Below are positions 22,983 to 34,400 of a stretch of 64,000 nucleotides of DNA, in pieces. The DNA is from Rhizopus arrhizus. Lineage: Eukaryota > Mucoromycota > Mucoromycetes > Mucorales > Rhizopodaceae. Positions within the stretch are counted from its first letter, which is position 1. Each line of letters opens with the position of its first letter. The notes below the pieces were generated by a model, which saw nothing but the letters and a program-made list of their open reading frames with translations, did not search any database and was not told the DNA's origin. A program made the translations under genes and the position numbers. The stretch spans positions 868,001 to 932,000 of the forward strand of contig JAKZZE010000003.1 in NCBI GenBank assembly GCA_024220505.1, read 5' to 3'.

Positions 22983-25959
22983 TTACTGGAGGAGTTCATT
23001 TGTTTCAACATCCATAATGCTTGTAACGTTTCGCAAGTGGTCCGTTCTCCAACTAATATTAGGCATTGTGTATGACTTGAGACGGTTTCCATGGACTCTC
23101 CTAATCCGGGTATCTTGTACATCCATATGTTTGATATGGTAGGTGCCTTTTCCAAGTATTTGGTGTATGATAAAAGGTCCTTCCCATTTATCCTGTAGTT
23201 TGCCTGACCAAGAGGTAGATAAATAGTCCTTATATAATAAAACTAATTCTCCAAGCTTGAATGGCGGCTTTAATTCTTTACGTTGATCCAAGATTTTGTT
23301 TTCAATTGCTTTGCGTTGTGCTGCTTGAGTTGTCTTTATGGCTGATGCGGCTTGTTCTCTGATACGATTAAGATTATGTATTTGATGAGAGGTTCGGTGA
23401 TACAATGTAGCTTCAAATTTAGGTGATTTTCTATCATATACAGTAGCGGACAAAACTGGTGCACAAAAATTAAAATCAACATTGTATCTCCGCCATATGT
23501 CTGCGACTTTTGTGGCATATACCATCTGAAAGACAGTCCAAAATATACATTATGTTATGTAAACCGGAACTGTGCCGGACATCCCCCAGGCATAAGGTCA
23601 TTTTTAGTGATTTTTTGCATATTTCAATTTTCGCCAAAAATGTAGTGCTTGTCTAGCCTTCTTTCAATTTTCCCCATATCTCTCCCGTTTGCTTTCAGAT
23701 TTCACAGCATATTAGTAAATTTTAGTAGCTCTTAAAAAATATATAAAACTGTACTTATTTTGTATTTCCCATTGAGCCCCCCTTTTGTTTTTACCCTATT
23801 CACTATAACAAGTACTAGCCTTATATGCTTAAGAAAATAAGCAACTGTAAAAACGAAACTCTGAGATCTCGAACACGCCTAGTTCGTACGACAGCAGATA
23901 TTTCTAGAGTAACAAGGATCTCTAAATGGACAATCAACAGGAGAAAGAGGGAAGAAAGAAACTTAATGTCTTGTGATCATGAAGGTATTCCGCTATTAGC
24001 CTGAAAAGTTATTAGTTCAGTCATCAACCTAGAGCTTGGACAAGGTCCGCTACACACAGTTCCTGATGCTCAGCACATTTTGAGGACCTTAAGATACAGT
24101 GTTAGCAGACTGTCAGTCTAAAGGCACAGTAGGAAGCTAGATTTTGAGTCCGGAAGTAAGGAATCGAAGAATTTCATCAGCTGTATAAGTCGGAAAAAGC
24201 GATGAATGTGGTATCACAACAAGCCATTGTATACTATAGAGGGCTGGAAGTCTGCTATCTTTAGCAATGAAACAAATATGAACATTATGGATGCAGACAG
24301 TATACACTAATATTGAAAGCAAGTCGAGCAACCTGAGCGATTTTTTCACGGTGATCAAACAATGAAGCATGCTGGCTGCTCTGTTATGTTTTAAGGCTGT
24401 ATTAGATATTGAGGACCAGAATATGTGTGTCAGGTATACGATGGTATAATGAACTCATAAATATACACATATATTTCGCTTACTTCATACCACAAAAGCC
24501 TAGCGTATAGTAGTCTAAAACGTCGTAATCTCTCGTTTCAGTATGACAATGACACAAGGCACAAGTCAACGCATGTCACAAACTCAATATTTGATAACAG
24601 CGCTTCTGTGCTACAAGTTTAGCCGCCACTAATCCCGGCCTAAGTCCGCTTAAGCATGCCAGGTCGCAATTGATGGCAAAGGTATGATGATACGACACTA
24701 GATCAAAAAGGGTCGATGATCTTTGGAAAAGAGTAGTTAAAGAGCCGGGTTCTTTTATTGAAAATGATATACACGCATATTATTAGCATATGCAAAGAAG
24801 AACATCCGATGATATCAAGAGATGAGATGATTATATAAAGTCTAAGGTCTTAGCCACTTTTGCGGTTTTTAGAAAATATAAAATTTTATAAATTTAAAGC
24901 ACGCTTATCGCTCAGTTTTAACAATGTCATGCTTAGAACATGCATAAATTACAATGACTAGTATATCCTCCTTCTAGTACAGTTTCATGACTATTGCAAT
25001 TACCATGAGCAGGTAATGGTAGTTAAAAGCTGAAAAAAAGTTTTGTGCACCAGTTTTGTCCGCTACTGTAGATAATGTTTCATGTCAAAAGGTGTCTTTG
25101 GCTCATATCCATATGTTAAGAAGAATGGACTTTGTTTGGTTGTAGCCTGTTTGATGGATCTGTAAGCGAATAATGCTGCTGGTAAGTATAGATCCCAGTC
25201 CTTCTTTTCATCTTCTGATCGCCTTTGTAGTATTTGGCCTAAAGTTCGATTAAATCTTTCAATGAGACCATTGCTCTGAGGATTATAGGGGGTTGTAGTC
25301 TTGTGTATAATTGAATAATTTTGGCAAACTTTTCGTATCAAGTCGCTTGAAAAGGGTTTTCCATTATCTGATACTATAATTGTAGGGCATCCATGTCGAC
25401 AGATAATTTCTTCATAGAGAAAGATGGCTATTTCTGATGCTGTCTGGAATCTCATTGGCTTGGCTTCTACGTATTTTGTCAAGTAGTCTATAGCTGCAAT
25501 TATATATCTGTAACCAGATCTTGAGGTCTGTACATGCTTAACATCAAGGGCAATACGATCAAATGGTTTTGTTGATATGGGAACTGGATACAGTTCTTCA
25601 TTCAAGGATTTACTGCCGTACATCTGACATCTGTTACATTTTTGTACGTATTCTAATATTTGCTGATTCATTCCATCCCAATAGAAACGAGATGCAATTT
25701 TGTGTAAGGTGTTATTATAGGCAAGGTGACCTCCAAGTGGATGTTGATGATAAGCTTCAATTATTTCCTGAGCTTCGTTCTTATTGAGAACTTTTCTAAT
25801 AACGCCATTTGTTGTGTTGTATCTAAAGAGTACACCTTGAAAAACGGTATAATTCTTGGATTCTTTTTTGATGTATTTTTGCATTTTATCTGATATTTGA
25901 TCAGGCATCTTGAGCGTGAGCAGGTAATGTTTTAGTTGTTGAATTTTTTCTGTTTCCAT
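22983..25959 (-). pseudogene. Integrase of Ty3 element D, separate ORF, split by C2
   Basis: ATG at 25959, about 285 bp after the RNase H stop and in a different frame. Zinc-binding HHCC: HPLGGH and CNRCQ. Catalytic D-D-E: IALDVKH, IVSDNGKPF, NPQSNGLIERFN. The C-terminal region has KLGELVLLYK and KWEGPFII, then a short tail, no chromodomain. C2 (23441-25068) splits the frame after MKHYL; removing it with one TA rejoins the frame in phase. The 25960-26243 spacer holds short direct repeats (GTGCCCCCAGAAA twice, ACAAACC tandem, ATTACAACATAAATCA twice on the minus strand). Confidence 0.85.
23441..25068 (+). mobile_element. C2: non-autonomous Tc1 element, inverted near-copy of C1
   Basis: 1628 bp with termini CAGTAGCGGACAAAACTGG, flanked by TA (23439-23440, 25069-25070). 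The plus strand carries a decayed transposase: WTINRRKREE, WKSAIFSNET, NDTRHKS-like, DLWKRVVKEP, with many stops. C1 and C2 differ at only scattered bases over 1.6 kb and share the disabling changes, so this damaged form itself was copied or moved using another transposase. Confidence 0.9.
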
Positions 25960-26243
25960 ATTTAATTTCCGTTTCTGGGGGCACAGGGTTTGTAACTTCT
26001 GTTTAGTGATACTAGATTTCTATTTCTGGGGGCACAATGATTGTGGAACTTGTTGTTTATTTATCTGGTGTATTGATTTATTTCGAGTTGCTGCGGATTA
26101 TTTGATATGATTTATGTTGTAATGTGATTTATGTTGTAATGTTTGGTTTGTGGTTTGTGGTTTGTAATTTTTTTTTTTTTCGTATTATTGTTATATATTT
26201 TTTTGTACGCTTAATATCCTAGTCTTGATAAGAAGTCAGCACT

Positions 26244-29240
26244 TTAATTGACTCTTCCAGGACGGTATTTGATTTCAAATTCGTATTCTGATAATATTGT
26301 TATCCATCTTGCAATAATTCCTGTTGGGTTGCTTGTTTTAAGTAATCCATTTAGCGCAGAATGATCAGTGATAATAGTGAATTTTTGTCCTAGCAAATAT
26401 GGTCTAAACTGTTTTACTGCCCATATTACGGCTAAACATTCTAGTTTGGTTGCAGCATGATTTGCTTCGTTTGTCTTAAGTGCTCTACTTGCAAATACAA
26501 TTGGATGTTCATGTCCATTTTCGTCTAACTGTGTCAAGATACAGCCTAAACCAGCTTTTGATGCATCGGTTACAAGTAAAAAGGGTTTATTGAAATCGGG
26601 TCTTGCTAGAACAGGTGCAGTTGTCAGTTGTTGTTTTAATTTTTCAAATGAATCAGTGGTCTTTTGCGTCCATGGGATATTTTTAGAGGTTTTAGTTTGA
26701 TCATGCAATGGACGTGCTATAGCGGCAAAGTTCTTAATGAATCTTCGATAGTATGAAGCTAATCCCAAAAAGGCTCGAACTTGAGTAGTAGATTTGGGTA
26801 TTGGATAATTAACAATTTTTTCAATTTTGCTTGGATCAGTTTGTATTCCATCTTTTGTTACCATGTATCCCAAGAACTTCAGATGATCTTTGAAAAAGAA
26901 ACATTTCTCTGGGTTGAGTTTTAGGTTTGCAATTTGGATACATTGAAAAACTTGTTCTAGATGGTTTAGATGCTGATGATGGTCAAGTGAGTATACGTTG
27001 AGGTCGTCGATGTAAGCTACTAAGCATTTGTTGATAAGGGGGCGAAAACATAGATCAATTAATCTTTGAAATGTTGCAGGTGAATTTACTAATCCCATTG
27101 GTAATATATTATAATGATATGTTCCAAACTTGGTTGTAAAAGCTGTAAGCTCTTTACTATCTTGTTCTAAGGGAACTTGATGAAAACCTGCTCGCATATC
27201 TAGAGCTGAGAATATTTTGGCTTTTCCAAGTGTATCAAGTAAGTCATCAATACGAGGTAGAGGGTATGCATCCTTTTTTGTTATGGCGTTCAGTTTTCTA
27301 TAGTCAATCACCATTCGATAATCACCATTTTTCTTCTTTACTAATATTACTGGAGCTGCCCAAGGACTATTTGAGGGAGTTATGACACCAAGTTTACAAT
27401 ATTTATCTAACTCTTTTTGAAGATATTCTGCTTCTATAGGACTGATTCTGTATGGGCGATGGCTAATTGGATGAGCATTATTTTCGATGATTATTTTATG
27501 TTTTAATAATTCTGTATGTCCAATTGTGTCGATATCCCAATCAAAGATTTCTTTGTATTTCTTGAGTAATCTTCTTAGTTTTACAATTGTTTTCTTGTCA
27601 ACTTCTCCAACTTCCAATTTGGAATATAAGTGCATTTCTAGAGGCTCGGCTTTCTGCTGTATGTCCATAACATTCAATTGTGGTCTTTTATCAAATACAT
27701 AAGCTTTGACTATTGTATCTTTTGTTGTATTGAATTTTTCTAATATTCCTATTTTTTCGTCAGGTTTTATAAATATATCTTTCTTAGATCGATTGTATAT
27801 TCTGATTTCCACATTCCGTTTGTTGACTATAAAGTTGATACATGTATCAAAATATCCAAGTGCATATAAAAGTTTTGGATTTGTTGTCTCGAAATTGAAA
27901 AAAATATTTTTGTACTGGTTTCTTGGCTTATTGAGAGTTATTCTTTTGGATGAATTGGCTTGTATTCTTAATCCATCTGCTGAAGCTGCAATGATGTATC
28001 CATCATCTTTTTCAGTTACTGATACTTCTTCTGTTTTATTTTTTTCCAATACAAATAATGGAGTTTCTGGTTCATGTTCTTCTTCTGTAGATGTTGACTG
28101 GTCTTCACTTGAGGATTCTTCATTACTAAAACTTTCAGATTCGTTGTCGACTTCATTTTCTTCTTCAGATGTACTTTCTTCAAAGTGCACGTGCTTTTTA
28201 GAATTTGTAAGACTTTTTGGCTGTTGATATGTTTCTTTATAACTGGTTACTCTCGGTTTATCTTTTTGTAAATAAGTTATTTTTAATTCAGCTTTGTTTT
28301 CTTTGTAGGTGACTTTTAGCGAGGAGTTGTTAAAATCGATTCTTGCTTTAGCTCTACTCAACCAATTGTTTCCAATGATGAGCTGATTGGGACAAATAGG
28401 AAGTACTTCGATGGTACAAGGAATTGTCATGTTTCTTTTTACTTTGAGTGGTACATCATAAATTACACCAAGAGCAGGTTGTTTGGTTCCATTTCCAAGT
28501 GTGAACACACTTTCTGATGAGGCATCTATTTTTAGTCCAAGTTCATCTGCTAATTTCTTTGACATGCAGGTTTTGGCTGCTCCACAGTCGATTAAAGCTC
28601 ATATTGGTTTATTTTCTATAGAGACTTGAGAATATACGGCTGTCGTATCCATATCATCATCTTCTATGAGTGCCATTGTTTGATCATTTGGATTTATCTT
28701 TGTTGAGTGACTGGGTCTACATTCGCCTACTAGTTGTCTTCGCATGGCAGGACTAATAGTTATGAGATCTCGTACTGATATGTTTGCTTTTTGGTCTAAT
28801 ACATCTTTTCCAATTTGATAATCAATTTTGGGTGGTGTTCTTTTTATTCTAGGTCTCTTTTGTCTTTCTTGAGTAGTACCTTTTACTGATGCATCTGTTT
28901 CCATTTCAATATCCTGGGGGATTGTTATAGGATTTGTTGTTATAGGTATTTCTTCTAGATGGTTTCTTGTAGTTATCCTTCTAGTTGTCGTCGGTTCAGT
29001 TTGCTTTCTTTTAATTCTGGGGACTTTTGCTTTTGGATATGGGGTTGCGTTCAGTATTTCAGGCGGACGTTCAGGTCTAACTGCAGAATAAAGATCTTTA
29101 TATTGTGTGTTATCATCATATTCATTGTAATTTAAGATGACGTTAAGAGGATGTTGTTTACTTTGTTGATTTATGGGTTTAGTGATTTGTTGGGTGTTCG
29201 ATTGACCATTTCTTTGATTAAAAGCAACCGACCCATTTAG
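26244..29240 (-). pseudogene. Protease-RT-RNase H of Ty3 element D, one premature stop
   Basis: Frame is open from the gag slippery site (29240) and continues to 26244 apart from a TGA at 28599-28601, just before the protease motif LIDCGAAKT (Cys at the usual Thr/Ser of D-T/S-G). RT blocks: GVITPSNSPWAAP, YRMVIDYRKLN, FSALDMRAGFHQV and AYIDDLNVYS (active-site YIDD). RNase H: LLVTDASKAGLG. A TAA at 26244-26246 interrupts RVN..SADFLSRLGY, which otherwise continues 10 residues. Two lesions, otherwise well kept. Confidence 0.85.
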
Positions 29241-30448
29241 TTTTTTGACGGTTGTGATTGTGTTTGTTGAGAAGGTGGTTGGTGATTATAGATGTGTTGT
29301 GAAGATTGTTGATGTGGTTGATTGATTTGGTTATTTTGAGGATATTCTCTTCTCGGTTGAGGTTGATTTTGCTGATATTGATCATTTCTTCGGTTATCTT
29401 GATTGTATTGACCGTAGTTATTATAATATGGATATATATTATTTCGATTGTTGTTATAATTTGGTCTGTTATTGCGTTGATAACTTCTATTAGGATAGGA
29501 TAGTTTGGGCGGTATGTTCAATTCATCTCGAATAGTTTGTTGTATAAGGTTAACAAGGTCTTCAGTTGAATTTTGATACATAGTCTGACCTTCATTTGTC
29601 CTAGTATAATGATGTTGCCGTACTGGTATACTACCGTGCCTACCTACAATGTCCATAGTTGACAACTGATGAGAACCAGTTACAACATTTGGTGCATTGT
29701 TCAAGTGCTCGTAGTTTACATTGGTACGCAGATCAGTTACAGGGACATATTGAATCGGTCGTTCCTCAGTATCTATTAATTCAATGTTGTGATTATTTGC
29801 GGAGTGGCGATAATACTGGGTGTTGTCGTCGTGATAGATAAGTGCATTGCTGACGTTTCTAGGTATGAACGGATTATCCACCATGGCGATCTTTCGTGGC
29901 CTATGTGCATTCCACCATCCTTCAGAATGATTAATCCAATCTTGGAAAGTTCTTGAGCTACTTTGTATGCAAAATAATTTGATTTCTTTTAGTAAGCCAG
30001 CACGGAATCGGCTTTCAATGACTGCTTCGTTATCGATATTAGCAAGATCTGCTGCTTCTCGTAATCTTGCAAGGTATATCTGCGGATGTTCTTGTTCTCC
30101 TTGACACATTTCATTGAATTCAAGTTCGTAATTTTGAATAAGTTCGGGAGTAATATAATGTTTTCGAAGCTTTTCCATAGCTTGTTCATAGTTGATATCA
30201 GGTTGTTCCTTCAGAATTACACGTTCGAAGTAAACTTTAGCAGAGCGCCTTAATTGAGATTTGAGTATAATAAGTTTTTTTGAGTCATTTTGAGTGTTGC
30301 TAATGGCTAAATAGGGCTCTAGTATCTCCTGGAAGTGACGAAAGTCTTCTCCTTCGTACCCATAGAATTCAATAAGTCTTGGTCGATAACCTTGAATAGT
30401 GCTTTGATTGTTAAGTGAGGCCAACACGTTAGGTCCTGTTGTTGTCAT
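29237..30448 (-). CDS. Gag of Ty3 element D
   Basis: 403-residue capsid-type Gag, ATG at 30448. The capsid region includes EGEDFRHFQEIL and KAYF-like (RSAKVYFERVIL) and a QENP-like segment (EQEHPQIYLARLREAA). The C-terminal third is rich in Asn, Gln, Pro and Tyr and lacks a CCHC zinc knuckle, which is unusual next to K and L here. The last codons are TCA AAA AAC followed by TAA, forming the heptamer A AAA AAC (29240-29246) directly before the stop. The protease frame is -1 relative to gag and open across this point, so Gag-Pol is probably made by -1 frameshifting. Confidence 0.85.
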   Translation of the reverse strand: MTTTGPNVLASLNNQSTIQGYRPRLIEFYGYEGEDFRHFQEILEPYLAISNTQNDSKKLIILKSQLRRSAKVYFERVILKEQPDINYEQAMEKLRKHYITPELIQNYELEFNEMCQGEQEHPQIYLARLREAADLANIDNEAVIESRFRAGLLKEIKLFCIQSSSRTFQDWINHSEGWWNAHRPRKIAMVDNPFIPRNVSNALIYHDDNTQYYRHSANNHNIELIDTEERPIQYVPVTDLRTNVNYEHLNNAPNVVTGSHQLSTMDIVGRHGSIPVRQHHYTRTNEGQTMYQNSTEDLVNLIQQTIRDELNIPPKLSYPNRSYQRNNRPNYNNNRNNIYPYYNNYGQYNQDNRRNDQYQQNQPQPRREYPQNNQINQPHQQSSQHIYNHQPPSQQTQSQPSKN

Positions 30449-30597
30449 TGTTGCTAGTAAGTGTTTTGATATTGTTGATTCGATTTTGATAAATTTTTTT
30501 TTGACTAAGTTTGTTGATTTCTTGATAGTTTTAAGTAGTTTCTTGATTTTGACCCCTCGTAGTGACCACCAAATGTAAATTTTTCTTTTTATATGTA

Positions 30598-32266
30598 CAG
30601 TGGCTCACAAAATTGTACAAGTGTTTTGCATTTTTTGCTTCAGTAGGATTTATCGACACTAAAACGATAAATAAGCTACAGCATGTTATACATCATTCGA
30701 AAGTATAGCTTCTTGGCGTTTTGCTAATATTATTTAGTCGGCGATAAAATCAGTTTTGATGGAGTTATAACCGTTTACAAATGCCGACTACACTTGTACA
30801 ATTTTGGGACCGTTTCAAATATTTCAATATCAGCTTATAATCTTGCTCGTCACAGCGCGTAAGCCACCAGAAAAGACTTTTTTTTATTCTTCAATGCTCA
30901 AAGTATGTTTTTCTTTCCTTTTTTGCCATTTTACTTACATCTACAGGAGCTAACTGCTATATAAAAGTGTACCAACGTCCAATATGCAACCTATCAGTGA
31001 AAATCTCCGTAATCGTATCATCAGCTGCTTAAAAAGCGGATACTCTATACCAAAAACAGTAAAAATAACTGGAGCAAGCCGTGGAACTGTTCAGAATGTT
31101 CGAAAAACAATAAAAAACGAAGTAAAGAGCATTAAAGCAGGTTGCCCCAAGTTACTCAGCAGCAGGGATGATCAGTATTTAGTCCGATTGGTAACTGTTA
31201 AAGGTCAAGCGAATGCAGTAGAAGCCAGAAACGCACTTGAGAATGACTTGCAAAAGATTATATCAGCTGAAACAGTTCGAAGATCGTTGCGTAGGTCTGG
31301 TTTAACCTCTTTTGTGAAGCCTCAAAAACCATTGCTCAGTGAAGTAAACAGACGAAAGCGATTGGACTGGGCTCTTAATCACGCTGACTGGACCATAGAA
31401 GACTGGAAACGCGTGATTTGGTCTGATGAGACTAAAGTTAATCGTTTTGGATCGGATGGTAAGCTTTATGCTTGGAAACAACCAAATGAGAAGCTTAAAA
31501 GAAAGCATGTAAAGCAAACCGTAAAACATGGTGGAGGCTCACTTATGGTTTGGAGCTGTATTAGCTGGTACGGGGTTGGGTATATTGTCGACGTAGGCAA
31601 TAATATGGACAAGAGTGTCTATTTATCTGTATTGCAAGATGATTTGGTGAAGTCTATGACCGACTATTGTAAAGAAAATGGCCTGAGTATGACTGATTTT
31701 AAATTTATGCAAGATAACGATCCGAAGCATAAGTGCAAAATCGTATCTGAATGGCTGTCTAAACAGGATTTTACAACAATGGAGTGGCCTCCACAGTCTC
31801 CAGACTTAAATCCAATTGAAAATATGTGGAATACCTTAAAAAAACGCTTGTTTAAGCAGTACGATTTTCCTCCTATCTCTATGGATGAACTATGGACTCG
31901 TACGTTCGAGACTTGGTACGAAATTACCGAAAAAGGATGTCAAATTTGTATTGAAACTATGCCTCAACGATGTATTGACATTATAGAAAATAAGGGTCTT
32001 TGGATCAACTATTAGCGCACACTTTTAAATAAAAACCTTATTGTAAAACATCGGTCCCAAAATTGTACAAGTGTAGTCGGCATTTGTAAACGGTCATAGC
32101 TCCATCAAAACTGATTTTATCGCCGACTAAATAATATTAGCAAAACGCCAAGAAGATATACTTTCGAATGATGTATAACATGCTGTAGCTTATTTATCAT
32201 TTTAGTGTCGATAAATCCTACTGAAGCAAAAAATGCAAAACACTTGTACAATTTTGTGAGCCACTG
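30598..32266 (+). mobile_element. E: intact Tc1 element with 215-bp TIRs
   Basis: 1669 bp. TIRs are 30598-30812 and 32052-32266, 215 bp each and near-identical, starting CAGTGGCTCACAAAATTG. The inner end of each TIR repeats the terminal sequence in reverse (CACTTGTACAATTTTGGG), so each TIR is bounded by its own inverted repeat. TA flanks at 30596-30597 and 32267-32268. Left neighbour is the LTR remnant of D, right neighbour the P2 transposase, both cut exactly here. Confidence 0.94.
30984..32015 (+). CDS. Tc1/mariner DDE transposase (element E), intact
   Basis: 343 residues from ATG 30984, 23 bp after a TATATAAAAG promoter-like tract (about 30957-30967). N-terminal helix-turn-helix (SENLRNRIISCLKSGYSIPK, then ASRGTVQNVRK). 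Catalytic triad: VIWSDETKVNRF, FMQDNDPKHK, SPDLNPIENMW, with 34 residues between the second Asp and Glu. GGGSLMVWSCI is present. No stops or frameshifts and long matching TIRs, so this copy looks potentially active. Related to G in sequence (KRVxWSDETKxNRF). Confidence 0.94.
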   Translation: MQPISENLRNRIISCLKSGYSIPKTVKITGASRGTVQNVRKTIKNEVKSIKAGCPKLLSSRDDQYLVRLVTVKGQANAVEARNALENDLQKIISAETVRRSLRRSGLTSFVKPQKPLLSEVNRRKRLDWALNHADWTIEDWKRVIWSDETKVNRFGSDGKLYAWKQPNEKLKRKHVKQTVKHGGGSLMVWSCISWYGVGYIVDVGNNMDKSVYLSVLQDDLVKSMTDYCKENGLSMTDFKFMQDNDPKHKCKIVSEWLSKQDFTTMEWPPQSPDLNPIENMWNTLKKRLFKQYDFPPISMDELWTRTFETWYEITEKGCQICIETMPQRCIDIIENKGLWINY

Positions 32267-34400
32267 TATGTAACTTCGAACGCTGTCTTGTAGTTTACTG
32301 TCATCTTCTTGATGTCGCCATTAAGCCTCTCAAAGCCATACAGCCAAAATGCATAGATTGGACCAAAGTCTTGGATAGAATCCTTTAAATGCAGATGAAG
32401 ATGCATATTTGGAGTGACCATCTCTGCACCATACAATTCAGCAACACCAATGGCAAACTCATGGAATAGTTTGTGGGCCATCATGGCTTCGTTCTGGGTA
32501 ATGCATGGGCGACATACGATATGGCAGGCCTGTACAAACTTTGCCCAATTTTCTTTGTGACGGACTGGAAGACGAGACTTCAGTAAAAGGGGCGAAAGAG
32601 CAAGACACCAGGTTCTCCATTCATCAGCCTTTAAGTCAGAAAAATTGCTGGCAATTTTCTGATTGATCGGTGTGTATTGTGCTGGCAATATAATGTCGTT
32701 TGCTTCCTTTTGCATTTCTTTCAAGTCAGCATCGGTCAAATATAATTCATGGGTAAGGTCACAAATAGTAGTACGCCATATTTTAACCATTTTCTTTGCT
32801 GTTCCTAGGAAAAGGCCATGCATAGGATCAATGGCAGTACAACGAACAAGGTCAAGGTATTCCAAATCATGTAGAGCAGAAAATCGAGTGCCAAATTTCT
32901 GTTCCAAGTCAACTCTTTGTTTCTTTGTAAATGCTTCTTTCCAATTTCTTGCATGATGACGATTTTCAATATTGGTACGAAGTGACCAAGCACCAAGATC
33001 TTCAAGACCAAAAGAAAAATCACGTTGAAGATTTGTATTGTAACGAGCAGGAAATGCTGTTGAGCATTTATTACAAGGTACAGTTGCATTGAATGAAGTA
33101 AACCCACTAACCTTTCGGCTAGCAGGAATATCGCAAGCAATCAAAAACAGAGCAGCACGAACTTTGACAGGAGCATTGGGAGAATCAGCTGTACATGTGA
33201 AGAAGTCACCATAATAGAGATCCCTTAGCTCCTTCACCAAACTTGCAAATAGTTGTTGATTTGCATGTCTTTAGGTTCTTTGGGTCCAGGAATAACACAA
33301 ACCAAGATGATATTTTCTTTTTTGTATCTGATGGATCTTGGAAGATTATTTATCGTCAAGTAAACAGCACCAACAGAGTACACAGTTCGTTTTGAAGATT
33401 GAAACCAATCGATATTCAAAGTGAACAGAAGAGATCTAGCTTGACTGGTAAATACATTACCATCTCTATCTTTGAATTCATTCCAAAATTGACCATCATA
33501 GATATCGTACATAGTGTTGTTATGACGAGTACGATAGCGCCATGCTTCAATTGATGATTCAAATCCTGGCCTGGAGAACATCACTGTCAAAGCGTACTTG
33601 ATCGAATTGAATGCCGAGACCTTGTTAGCGTACATCTTGCTTGCACCAATATTCACAGATTGAAAGAGCTGGGCATTACAAATGCCTTGGAATTCGGAAA
33701 AAGTACACCTTGAGTCACAATGAATTGCTTCAGGTTCATATAGTGTGTGACATTCAGGGCAGACAACAAGGCGAAACATACCTTTATAGGTATAGTCGAT
33801 TCCAACAGCATTTCGAAGAGTATCCAACTTGGCAGGAAAGATTGGTTCGTAATTCAAGAGGACAACAAGATCGTTAGCAAATTTCATTACTATTTCCGCA
33901 GCATATTCAGAAATGAAAAACAGCTGGAAATAGGTCAAGAAAATTGCTATAAAAGCAACAACATCATTTTGGAATCCTTCAAGTTTAACTAAAAGTTGAC
34001 AAAGTAAGTATTTTATCTTTTACTAACACAATTTTAGAAGACGTTTACCTTTGGGCACATTAAATTCAACAACATCCATACAACTAGAGGCATCATTTTC
34101 ACCATCCTCAGTGATTTGCCAATTAGAAAAGTCTTCATCACCATCATTCTCAGAATCATTTTCACTTGACGGAACCACTTCATTATTGGCATTAACTTCT
34201 GGAGTTGCCTCTGATTCACCTGTTTCTATATGATGTGTTAGCAAAAGAATTATTTTAATGTAAGTAACAAACCTTTAACAGCTTCTTTTTTTCTATGGCG
34301 AGCAAGAGTCCATTGGGTAACAACTTGGTACTTGCCTGCTTCTCCTCCAGAGCATTGGGTACAGTAACAATGGAATTTGTATGGGCTTGAAGAGTATATT
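32267..34400 (-). pseudogene. P2: second Plavaka-type transposase, truncated and frameshifted
   Basis: Exons: about 34273-34400 (CYCTQCSGGE), 34049-34225 and 32267-33988; introns 34226-34272 (47 bp) and 33989-34048 (60 bp), GT..AG. A one-base deletion near 33238 shifts the frame between NNYLQ and LVKELRDLYY. Motifs parallel P1: NIDWFQSS, VIPGPKEP, IDPMHGLFLG, FWLYGFERLNGD. The P1 intron at 7728-7833 is absent: QKIASNFSDLKADEWRTW is continuous. The coding sequence stops at EVTY where Tc1 E begins; the C-terminal third is not found. The start codon is not identified, so the first exon may be further upstream. Confidence 0.82.

Larger units (their letters stand above)
22915..30597 (-). mobile_element. 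D: Ty3-type retrotransposon without LTRs, carrying C2
   Basis: Order on the minus strand: 24-bp LTR remnant (30574-30597, TGTAAATTTTTC on plus), primer-binding-like TTTGGTGGTCACTACGAGG, gag, protease-RT-RNase H, integrase. Neither end has a full LTR. The 5' side stops at Tc1 E, and the 3' side stops about 65 bp after the integrase stop at Tc1 F. C2 is inserted in the integrase C-terminal region. Confidence 0.85.
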
